Assembly: GCA_028386065.3 (NCBI GenBank)
Contig: JAKUCV010003070.1
Location: 31,048 to 95,047, forward strand
DNA: 64,000 nt
Direction: 5' to 3'
DNA from: Turnera subulata
Lineage: Eukaryota; Streptophyta; Magnoliopsida; Malpighiales; Passifloraceae
A program made the translations under genes and the position numbers. A model generated the notes under the pieces. The model made no database searches, had not been told where the DNA came from, and was given only the letters and a program-made list of their open reading frames with translations. Positions 1-7,719 of this stretch are shown here, piece by piece (position 1 is the first letter of the stretch; each line of letters begins with the position of its first letter).

Positions 1-221
1 CATGCAATCCAAATAGTATACAATCTCATCCTAAGCTCGGAATCTTGTATACTCAAGTTCCAGGTCATGACATTCTCTACCCACCATGTTGGCAACGTCC
101 TCGTTGCCATCCGTTGATAGGTAGTAACTTGTCGCTCGAACTTACGTAGGTTGTGCTCGTGCTCCAATCTTGTTGTTTGATTACCTCATCATCTCACAAT
201 ATACTTGAACACGGATTAAAG
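1..221. other. Unassigned repeat-flank sequence
   Basis: No coding region is supported here. The stretch adjoins the gypsy gag remnant and long-TIR element that follow, and may belong to the same decayed retrotransposon, but no domain was recognised on either strand. Confidence 0.3.
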
Positions 222-1008
222 GAAATTTTGGTACCTGCACTTGGCCTCGATTTTGTTTTTGGTACTTGTACTGAAATTTTATGATTTTTTATACCTGTAC
301 TTTGTAGTTTTTATTAATTTTGGTACTTCCGATGATCGGGGGGTTGCCGGAGACACGTGCCAATTTTATATGAAGCCACGTCATCTGGTGGACCACTCCA
401 GCCGGGTTCCCCCAATTTTGGCTCGAAACCACAAAAAACCAACCCGAACTGGGTTTAACCATACCAAATTTCCTAATTTTACTCTTAAAAAGTGAGATGA
501 ATCTTAGAAGGAATTATAAAAATAATTACAACTAAATAATTATTCTCACTTGTAAATAAGAAGTGAGTCTAGAATCTAAGAATTATAATTTATAAAAAAA
601 TAAAATTTTATTTTAATTAAACTTATAAAATTTATACTTATTTATAGATTTTTTATAATTAAATTCTTAGATTTTAATCTTATTCCTTTTTTTACAAGTA
701 AGATTAACTATTTATTTTTAATTGATTTGATGATTTATTTTAATATTTATTCTCACTTTTTAAAAATAAATTTAGGGTAATTGGTATGTTAAACTGGGGT
801 CGGTTCGGTTTTTTGGTGGCTTTGGGTCGAAATTAGGGGTACCCGGTTGGAGTGGACCACCAGATGACGTGGCCTCACATAAAATTGACACGTGTCTCTG
901 GCGACCCCCCACCACCAGAAGTATCAAAGTTAATGAAAACTACAAAGTACGGGTACCAAAAATTACAAAATTTCAGTACAAGTACCAAAAAAAAATGAGG
1001 TCCCTTGC
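222..1008. mobile_element. Non-autonomous DNA element with long terminal inverted repeats
   Basis: About 190 bp at the left (GGTACTTGTACTGAAATTTT, then an ACACGTG segment and a GTCATCTGGTGGACCACTCC segment) recurs in inverted orientation at roughly 800-1005. Between the arms is very AT-rich DNA without an ORF. The long-TIR, gene-free layout fits a MITE or a MULE derivative. The outer ends are fuzzy and I found no target-site duplication, so the superfamily is open. It splits a minus-strand gypsy gag remnant. Confidence 0.6.
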
Positions 1009-1640
1009 AAAGAAAGCATCGTACCATGAAAACACTCCCCTACTTGACATTCTTTCCACCAACTTTGCCAACAACATCCCGTGTTGGCGACTTAGTTTGC
1101 CTCGGCACCCTAGTGAAATCAATCAAAGAGTCTGCAGCGGCAATGGCCTCTAACAATCTCTTCACCCCTATTCGGTCCAGTTTATTCTTAGTCCAACTCT
1201 TTAGACTACCATGAAAGAAAATAATGCCTATGATTCCAACATCTTATTCTCCAAAAGTAAATATTGAAACTTTGGACATGCTACTTGATATTATCCCCTC
1301 GCTTGAGTTCGCGTAGCTTGTCCTCCGCTTCCCGCTCTGCATGCTGTGGATAGAAATGTGTCTTGAATTCCTGTTTGAACCCATCCCATGAAGGAAGCTC
1401 CTCCTCCACACCAGAAATAGACACCCTGCATCGCCACTATAGCTGTGCAGCATCAGAGAGATATAATGCCGCCGTTTGCACTTTCTTAGGCTCCTCCATG
1501 ATGCTCAACCTAACAAAGTATGATTTTAACCCGGACAAAACCCCATCAAGCTTCTTTACAGACCTCGAATAATCACAAGTTTGTGGCTTCATAACCTTTA
1601 CTTTAGCTCTAGGCTTTGGCGTACCATGTACACCAATAGA
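1000..1640 (-). pseudogene. Decayed Ty3/gypsy gag fragment
   Basis: Read on the minus strand, about 1640 to 1244 gives a gag-like stretch: a KKLD...LKSYF block, then SIMEEPKKVQTAALYL, typical of the retrotransposon gag helix region. About 1240 to 1010 gives LDRIGVKRL and AAADSLIDF, then RCFLCKGPH, the start of a CCHC zinc knuckle. The segments are in different frames with frameshifts, and the knuckle is cut off where the long-TIR element begins. Gag packages retrotransposon RNA in virus-like particles. This copy cannot encode a protein. Confidence 0.65.
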
Positions 1641-1648
1641 AGATAAAT

Positions 1649-2459
1649 TTGCATGTGCAGTCTTGTAAATCGTCAAATCCTAACTGTAGACCTTTGGAGA
1701 CTATGCTACCTCAAGCAAAGGAGAATGTTTCATTAGATGCTGTATGTTCGGCTTTATACAGTCATGAGTTAAGACAACAGGATAAAGTAAGGAACAAAGC
1801 AATTGCGACAGATGAAGCTTTGGTGGAAAGAGGTCGACAATAGAGGAAGGTCCAAGTCAAGAAGCAGAATTGCCAAAGATGAGTGCGCTTTCTGTCATAA
1901 GAAAGGGCATTGAAAGCAAGACCGTCCAAAGTTGAAGAAGAAAGGAAAGACTCCACAAGATGCAAACATTGTTGAATGTAAAAGTGATATGGAGTCAGAC
2001 ATCTCTTTGGTTATTTCACCTTTAGTATCACAAGCAGATGAGTGAAGTAAGTTCGATGTATGCTGTCTAATGCTGGATTAGGCAGAAATTTTTCGGCTGA
2101 GGCTGTGACATATGCTCAACATCTTGTTAATCGATTGCCATCATCTACTTTAGATGACAAGACCCCTTTGGAGGTATGGTCAGGTAAGTCTGCTACTGAT
2201 TGTGATTTATTATATGTGTTTGGTTCTACTATATATTATCATGTGAATGAATCATAACTAGATCCACGAGCAAACAAGGCTTTATTTATGGGCCTCAATG
2301 CTGGAGTGAAGGGATACTGTTTATGGTGTCTAGAGGCAAAGAAGACTATCATCAGTAAAGATGTTACCTTTGATGAATCTGCCTTGTTGGCTAAGGTAAA
2401 TCCAAAAGAAACTAATGGTACTTCACAACAGGTAGAGTGTATTGCAAAGTAGGTGGAAT
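1649..2459 (+). pseudogene. Copia gag C-terminus fused to integrase C-terminus
   Basis: A gag stretch (KENVSLDAVCSALYSHE) leads to a CCHC knuckle ECAFCHKKGH whose following codon is a stop. Around 2058 the sequence jumps to an integrase C-terminal region: AEAVTYAQHLVNRLPSS, PLEVWSGK, and the late-integrase motif DVTFDESALL. Protease and the catalytic integrase core are absent, so an internal deletion joined gag to late integrase. In-frame stops at about 1841, 2255 and 2450 confirm a pseudogene. Confidence 0.8.
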
Positions 2460-2604
2460 GGGTTTTTGGGTTTTTTGGGTCCCAATGTTTAGTGGTTTGG
2501 CCAATTTGGTACCCCGATATTTTTTTTGGCCGGGCAGGTACCCCGAGATTGCATGGGCAGGCCAAACGTAGACCCCTGGTCAGGCACCTACTGAAGTGGA
2601 GGGC

Positions 2605-2609
2605 TGCCC
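2605..2609. repeat. Left target-site duplication (TGCCC) of the gypsy element
   Basis: TGCCC here matches TGCCC at 11081-11085. Removing 2610-11085 restores the GAGGGCTGCCCGGATTTGAG run seen in the other MULE copies, which proves the order of insertion. Confidence 0.9.
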
Positions 2610-2929
2610 TGTAACGCCCCGGTTTTTCGTTTTTGGATTTATAAAGAAAATTCCAAATTTCGGTAATGGAAATAAAATTAACTTATTTCCCCTTTGGATT
2701 TATTAATTTTAAGCGGTAATATGTCGCTTTTGAGCTTTGTCTGACGTAAAACGAGTTTCGGGATGAAACACGGCGTTTAACGTAGTTTCGGTTTAAACTA
2801 CGTCGTTTTGGGGTTTTTTTTTTTTTAAAAAAAAAAGGTCAACCTGGCGGGTTGACCCAGCCAACCCAGACGACACGTCGTCTGGCTGGCTAGGTCAGGC
2901 CCAGCACAGGCGCGCGCCCTCTTTCCCTT
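2610..2929 (+). repeat. 5' LTR remnant of the gypsy element
   Basis: Base for base it follows the first 320 bp of the 3' LTR (7720 onward) with few differences, up to CTCTTTCCCTT. It then joins gag directly, so about 3 kb of the LTR, the primer-binding site and the gag N-terminus are missing. Confidence 0.85.
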
Positions 2930-3678
2930 GGAAGACCAGAAGAAGCAGTTTCTTGAGGTGAGACAGGGACCCGATGAGTCGGTTTCTGCATTCAGAATCC
3001 GATTCAGTATTCTTCTTTCTTACGCCAGGGAGTTTGTGCCCGATGAAGTGACACAATGTAGGCGGTTTGTAGACGCTCTACGCCGCGAGTTGGCGATCGT
3101 AGTGGCTGGTGGGAGACACCGGACTTGGGAGGCTGTTTGTGAGGCCGCTTTTGATGCTGAGAGGATTTAGTTGATCAGGCAGGAGGCCCGGCCAGCCGAG
3201 CGGGAGAGACAGTCAACAATGCCGGGACAGATGAAGCAACATTTTGGTTCGGGTAATGCAAGTTACATGAGTCGACAGGGTTCTTCCTACCAAGGTTCGA
3301 AGAAGTCCTGAGGACAGAAGTATCAGGGTGGACCGGGAAAGTCTTTCGGGAGGAAAGCCTTATCAGTCTGGATCTCAGAGGCGGGGCCCTTGGACTAGAC
3401 CTCCTATTATATGTTGGTATTGCGGGAAGCAGGGACACCACCAGTCAGAGTGTTACACGAGAATTCGTGATAGTGGAGGTAGTGGGTCCCAGTATACCGT
3501 ACAGAACTCCGTGGCTAATGGTACAGGTTCTTCTGCTCCAAACAAGAGTGTTGGACACCAGGGAGGAAGTCGTGGGAGTTCTGGTGCCCCGGGCCGTGGA
3601 GGTGCTGATCGATCTGTGGCGACTCCCAGGGTGTACTCTATCACTCGAGAGGAAGCTGCTGACGCTCCAAAGGAATGA
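2930..3678 (+). pseudogene. Ty3/gypsy gag remnant with CCHC knuckle
   Basis: The translation has the gag core pattern FLEVRQGPDESVSAFRIRF, then CRRFVDALRREL, typical of chromovirus gag. After a stop at 3168 and a frameshift near 3320 it gives ICWYCGKQGHHQSECY, a complete CX2CX4HX4C zinc knuckle. A Gly/Ser-rich tail ends at 3678. No protease motif follows. Gag forms the retrotransposon particle. The missing N-terminus, the stops and the frameshift make this copy non-functional. Confidence 0.8.
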
Positions 3679-3963
3679 GATGTCTCGAGTGGATTCACTT
3701 TACTTTGTTTTGTTGATTTTCTTCTATTATTGTCGTTAGTATGTAAGACTTCGAGGACGAATTATTAATAAGAATGAAATGTTGTCAACGCTTGTCTTGG
3801 AACATTCACATAAGTGGAAATTTATACCATAATTACGCAGAAATATAAATATTATTAAAACTAACAATAATATTACAAAGGGGAAACATTACATTGATCT
3901 TGATATTTTATATTTTAAAAAAAGGGAAATATTACAACGATTTTGATAAAATGGAAAATACAT

Positions 3964-4647
3964 CTAACGGTTCGGAACGACGTTGACACGGAAGCTGTTG
4001 GGATCGCTGTTGATGTTGACCGTGACTCTGTCGCTCCACGAGAGCCACATGCCGCCTCTGTCGCGCTGGCCAGGAATCTCGAACCGGTTAGCTTGAGGGA
4101 ATCGGAGAGGGATGAGACCGTGATCGTCCCGAGGTTGCCACTGCGTCTCCGTCAGAAGAACCATATTCGGTTTGTACTGGTTCTTCAAGTCCCTCAGCGT
4201 ACGTGAGAACTCTTGAGCGCGCCTTGCAACTCCCCTGCAATTCCACACCAGTAGCCGTACCTTTGGCCAAGTTGGAGGTAAGCGCGTCATTCTGGGTATG
4301 CTCTGAGCCGTCATTGAGAGCTGGTAATAGGCGCCTTGCTCCACAGTCTGGCAAGTGGACTCCAGGTTGAACTCCTGAAGCCTGTCGGAAATGAAGAACA
4401 TCACGGAGTTTGCCGATCCGTAGTAGGATGTCCTCAGAGTGCCGCGATCCTCCAGGAAGAACACCTCTTCCATTGGAGTGGCAAAGAACCGCGATGAGTA
4501 GAGCTCGTCGACGAAGACCAGTCGGGGCATCCTGCCGAGCTCGTTCGGTAGTTCTTCGGCACGTTCATTGACCATGCTGTAGGCTAGTCGGTTCCTTCTG
4601 CCAAGGTTGGCACCTTCGACAAAGAAAACTGATGATGGGGCAGGCAT
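3964..4647 (-). CDS. 227-residue protein with a truncated endonuclease/exonuclease/phosphatase-like C-terminus
   Basis: The start is the first ATG after the expected start site of a TATAAAA box at 4759-4765. The open frame extends further upstream, but its earlier ATG lies only about 10 nt from the TATA box. Residues about 1-115 match no family I recognise. From about residue 120 the sequence LLVWNCRGVARRA, then PNMVLLTETQ and GGMWLSWSDRV resembles the start of the APE-type endonuclease domain of plant LINEs (NCRG and ETR/ETQ motifs). The domain stops after about 100 residues, before the usual catalytic Asp-His end, so nuclease activity is unlikely. No canonical AATAAA lies close downstream. 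The ORF is intact, unlike the surrounding retrotransposon remnants. Confidence 0.5.
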   Translation of the reverse strand: MPAPSSVFFVEGANLGRRNRLAYSMVNERAEELPNELGRMPRLVFVDELYSSRFFATPMEEVFFLEDRGTLRTSYYGSANSVMFFISDRLQEFNLESTCQTVEQGAYYQLSMTAQSIPRMTRLPPTWPKVRLLVWNCRGVARRAQEFSRTLRDLKNQYKPNMVLLTETQWQPRDDHGLIPLRFPQANRFEIPGQRDRGGMWLSWSDRVTVNINSDPNSFRVNVVPNR

Positions 4648-4758
4648 TGTGTTCTGGATATGTGGGTGTTTAGTTTTTCTTGAGTTTTGAGGATTCTTTG
4701 TCTGGGCGTGAGGCTGCTCTAAAAACAATTTTGATGACTTACCCCTCATCCTACCGTC

Positions 4759-4765
4759 TTTTATA
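4759..4765 (-). promoter_or_regulatory. TATA box for the 227-residue ORF
   Basis: TATAAAA on the minus strand, 112 nt upstream of the chosen ATG. No other ATG occurs between the expected start site (about 4730) and that ATG. Confidence 0.4.
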
Positions 4766-5446
4766 ACCTTAGGAGGAGCGTGTTTATTACGTTCGAATTT
4801 CAAGTGTCTGCGTTTTGAAATTTTACCGTTGCCTCATTTATTGCTTCGACACGCTATGTGTTTGTTCTCGGGTAACAAATGCCAGAGTTTGTCAGTCCTT
4901 TTCAATCTTACGATTTTCAATTTCCTGGGCTACCTCATTTTAGTCTCCTTAAGACTTGTTCCTACATCCTTTGTCACATGCACTCGTGACCGTTGTGGTT
5001 AGACCGTTGGGACCACACCTCGAGTAGAGCGCATGTGCAACAAGCTTACAGCTGTTCGGATATCTCGGAGAGATGCGAGACGAGACAGACGTTTTTGGCT
5101 CATACGGACAATTGTGGACAAGTGGGTAACATGTCTTTCGAGGGACACAGGACACTGCCGTGATCATCGCCTTGCCAGTTAACGGGTATCTTTTTCACGA
5201 GGCTAACAGACATCACCGTTAACTGTGTACGATACGTTTTCGGGATCGAGGATGTTCACGATCGATCTAGGGCGCCGAATATGGAAACTTGCTTTGTTAT
5301 AATCTTTAATGTTTTGACTTTATTAAACGAGTTCTAGTTCGTTTATAATTTCCTTATGATTAATTTCATACCTTTATTGCTGGTTTTTCATCTGCTTAAC
5401 ACGAGATTTCGCAATAGTAGGGTTTCGATTTAAGAAGAAAGCTCAT

Positions 5447-5452
5447 TTTATT
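5447..5452 (-). terminator. Poly(A) signal of 132-residue ORF, copy 1
   Basis: AATAAA on the minus strand, 36 nt past the stop codon. The same site recurs in copy 2 at 6716-6721. Confidence 0.45.
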
Positions 5453-5487
5453 GATTTCTTAACATGGTACAACAAAAGAGAAGCACT

Positions 5488-5886
5488 CTACGGAGTTACA
5501 TGATTTTTAAGATCTGTTACAAGTTTCTGTATATTCGCGACTTGAGAAGAGAGTCCCATACAGGCCAATTCAATTTGCATCACTGCCGTGTGGACCTTCT
5601 TCAGTGAAGTGTCCAGCTGCTTCATTGTCTGTAGTGGTGTGCTAGCCTCAGTTGTTGCCTTGCCTTTCCTATCTTTTGCATCCTTGTTACCAGAAGGTCC
5701 TTCTTTGCTTACACGCTTCTTTCGCCGTCTTGGGGGAATCACCATATGCTCCTTTAGGCCGATGATGTTGGTTTTGAACCGCTTCTTAGGAGGTTCCTCA
5801 TCGGAGCTTGTCGGGAAAGCCCTACCACCGATGTAACTGTTATCCTCTGAGTCAGAGGTAGTACGGGATCTTAGTGGTGAGTCCAT
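5488..5886 (-). CDS. 132-residue basic protein with C-terminal coiled coil, copy 1
   Basis: I do not recognise this protein. The N-terminus is acidic and Ser-rich (MDSPLRSRTTSDSEDNS). A strongly basic middle follows (PPKKRFKT; PPRRRKKRVSKEG), which could serve as a nuclear localisation or nucleic-acid-binding region. Residues about 88-128 have a heptad-like pattern of Leu, Met, Val and Ile (MKQLDTSLKKVHTAVMQIE...), likely a coiled coil. The gene is compact: TATAAAA 35 nt before ATG, AATAAA 36 nt after the stop. Copy 2 differs by one residue (Thr to Ala near residue 79), so the frame is conserved between copies, though both may be too recent for selection to show. Confidence 0.5.
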   Translation of the reverse strand: MDSPLRSRTTSDSEDNSYIGGRAFPTSSDEEPPKKRFKTNIIGLKEHMVIPPRRRKKRVSKEGPSGNKDAKDRKGKATTEASTPLQTMKQLDTSLKKVHTAVMQIELACMGLSSQVANIQKLVTDLKNHVTP

Positions 5887-5920
5887 AGTGTGTGTGAGTT
5901 TTCAAATTATGAGGTTCGGT

Positions 5921-5927
5921 TTTTATA
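5921..5927 (-). promoter_or_regulatory. TATA box for 132-residue ORF, copy 1
   Basis: TATAAAA on the minus strand, starting about 40 nt upstream of the ATG, giving a leader of at most about ten nucleotides if initiation follows the usual spacing. Confidence 0.45.
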
Positions 5928-6156
5928 GACAGGAGAAACACCGCTTAAGGGTATAAGCTGAAAGTTTCCTAAGAGCTATATGACAATCATACAGGACTCA
6001 TCAAGCAGCGGAAAGATAGGAAACTACCCTAGAACCACATGTGAGGCTACAAAACCGAATAACAATTTTACTTACTTGGAGATTAGGATCTTTCACCTAA
6101 TTATAAGTATAGAACCAGCAAGAGCAGGATGAAAACGTCCCCTCCTCTACGGTATC

Positions 6157-6157
6157 N
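6157..6157. other. Single ambiguous base (N) at a likely assembly join
   Basis: The only N in the window. It lies exactly one base before the second copy of the 1,070-bp repeat, which is where an unresolved contig overlap would be expected. Confidence 0.8.
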
Positions 6158-6715
6158 TTGTCAGTCCTTTTCAATCTTACGATTTTCAATTTCCTGGGCT
6201 ACCTCATTTTAGTCTCCTTAAGACTTGTTCCTACATCCTTTGTCACATGCACTCGTGACCGTTGTGGTTAGACCGTTGGGACCACACCTCGAGTAGAGCG
6301 CATGTGCAACAAGCTTACAGCTGTTCGGATATCTCGGAGAGATGCGAGACGAGACAAACGTTTTTGGCTCATACGGACAATTGTGGACAAGTGGGTAACA
6401 TGTCTTTCGAGGGACACAGGACACTCCCGTGATTATCGCCTTGCCAGTTAACGGGTATCTTTTTCACGAGGCTAACAGACATCACCGTTAACTGTGTACG
6501 ATACGTTTTCGGGATCGAGGATGTTCACGATCGATCTAGGGCGCCGAATATGGAAACTTGCTTTGTTATAATCTTTAATGTTTTGACTTTATTAAACGAG
6601 TTCTAGTTCGTTTATAATTTCCTTATGATTAATTTCATACCTTTATTGCTGGTTTTTCATCTGCTTAACACGAGATTTCGCAATAGTAGGGTTTCGATTT
6701 AAGAAGAAAGCTCAT

Positions 6716-6721
6716 TTTATT
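6716..6721 (-). terminator. Poly(A) signal of 132-residue ORF, copy 2
   Basis: AATAAA on the minus strand, 36 nt past the stop codon, identical in placement to copy 1. Confidence 0.45.
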
Positions 6722-6756
6722 GATTTCTTAACATGGTACAACAAAAGAGAAGCACT

Positions 6757-7155
6757 CTACGGAGTTACATGATTTTTCAGATCTGTTACAAGTTTCTGTA
6801 TATTCGCGACTTGAGAAGAGAGTCCCATACAGGCCAGTTCAATTTGCATCACTGCCGTGTGGACCTTCTTCAGTGAAGTGTCCAGCTGCTTCATTGTCTG
6901 TAGTGGTGTGCTAGCCTCAGCTGTTGCCTTGCCTTTCCTATCTTTTGCATCCTTGTTACCAGAAGGTCCTTCTTTGCTTACACGCTTCTTTCGCCGTCTT
7001 GGGGGAATCACCATATGCTCCTTTAGGCCGATGATGTTGGTTTTGAACCGCTTCTTAGGAGGTTCCTCATCGGAGCTTGTCGGGAAAGCCCTACCACCGA
7101 TGTAACTGTTATCCTCTGAGTCAGAGGTAGTACGGGATCTTAGTGGTGAGTCCAT
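6757..7155 (-). CDS. 132-residue basic protein with C-terminal coiled coil, copy 2
   Basis: Same unrecognised protein as at 5488-5886, with one residue changed (Ala for Thr near residue 79). The frame, TATA box (7190-7196) and AATAAA (6716-6721) are all kept. It may be a real tandem duplicate or the same locus assembled twice, because the N at 6157 immediately precedes the repeat. Confidence 0.45.
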   Translation of the reverse strand: MDSPLRSRTTSDSEDNSYIGGRAFPTSSDEEPPKKRFKTNIIGLKEHMVIPPRRRKKRVSKEGPSGNKDAKDRKGKATAEASTPLQTMKQLDTSLKKVHTAVMQIELACMGLSSQVANIQKLVTDLKNHVTP

Positions 7156-7189
7156 AGTGTGTGTGATTTTTCAAATTATGAGGTTCGGT

Positions 7190-7196
7190 TTTTATA
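7190..7196 (-). promoter_or_regulatory. TATA box for 132-residue ORF, copy 2
   Basis: TATAAAA on the minus strand, with the same spacing to the ATG as copy 1. Confidence 0.4.
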
Positions 7197-7226
7197 GACA
7201 GGAGAAACACCGCTTAAGGGTATAAG

Positions 7227-7397
7227 CGACATCTCGCAATGAGTTCGGACACCTGGTGGAGAATACCAGAAACTTATCGTGGTAGGACCTACGGACTTGA
7301 TGATTGAATTTCGAGGACGAAATTCTTTTTAAGGTGGGTAGAACTGTAACGCCCCGGTTTTCCGTTTTTGGATTTATAAAGAAAATTCCGAATTTCG
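7227..7397 (+). repeat. 171-bp direct repeat of pol end, purine tract and LTR start
   Basis: CGACATCTCGCAATGAGTTC to TTCCGAATTTCG occurs here and again at 7602-7772. It contains the last codons of gypsy pol, the purine-rich tract, and the first 53 bp of the LTR. The 204 bp between the copies is unrelated AT-rich sequence. Only the second copy leads into the full LTR, so this is a rearrangement at the 3' end of the element. Confidence 0.85.
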
Positions 7398-7719
7398 AAT
7401 ACGCTAGTCTTAATTTATTATTACAACCCGTCCATAATAATAATCGACTAGGGACATTTAAGAATATATCAAATATATAAACTAGGGTTATAAATATGTG
7501 CAAGTAATTATCTCATAATCATATTTATTGGAATAACCTCAATGTGTATACATGACTACAATCATCCATAGATTGGCTTATGGGCATATAACTAACATAA
7601 ACGACATCTCGCAATGAGTTCGGACACCTGGTGGAGAATACCAGAAACTTATCGTGGTAGGACCTACGGACTTGATGATTGAATTTCGAGGACGAAATTC
7701 TTTTTAAGGTGGGTAGAAC

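Larger units (their letters stand above)
4889..5958. repeat. 1,070-bp direct repeat, copy 1
   Basis: It starts TTGTCAGTCC and is nearly identical over the same length to 6158-7227. I count only a handful of substitutions and no indel. It contains the 132-residue ORF with its TATA box and poly(A) signal, plus about 550 bp of non-coding DNA. Copies 1 and 2 are separated by 198 bp of unique sequence and an N. Confidence 0.9.
3741..7227 (-). other. Antisense module of compact ORFs inside the gypsy element
   Basis: In place of pol, this stretch reads on the minus strand as short ORFs with their own signals: a 227-residue ORF (3964-4647) with a TATAAAA box upstream, and a 132-residue ORF present twice (5488-5886 and 6757-7155), each with TATAAAA just upstream and AATAAA just downstream. 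I see no RT, integrase or protease on either strand. Extra sense or antisense ORFs are known in some plant Ty3/gypsy lineages (Tat/Retand), but I cannot assign these ORFs to a described family. The module could be an element-borne cassette or a separate insertion. No inserting-element ends were seen. Confidence 0.5.
6158..7227. repeat. 1,070-bp direct repeat, copy 2
   Basis: It begins directly after the N and has the same length as 4889-5958, with scattered single-base differences (for example GACAGACG versus GACAAACG). The sequences diverge right after ...GGTATAAGC, copy 2 running into the pol-end/LTR junction. Confidence 0.9.

Noticed and set aside
4949..5167. 72-codon Cys-containing ORF in the 1,070-bp repeat
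   Set aside because: It has no promoter or domain, and a frame of this size is expected by chance. Its copy at 6218-6424 loses the first codons by a base change.
5488..7155. The 1-kb one-gene units as nanovirus- or betasatellite-like DNA
   Set aside because: I see no origin nonanucleotide in a stem-loop, no Rep, and no resemblance of the protein to a known satellite protein. The units sit inside a retrotransposon.
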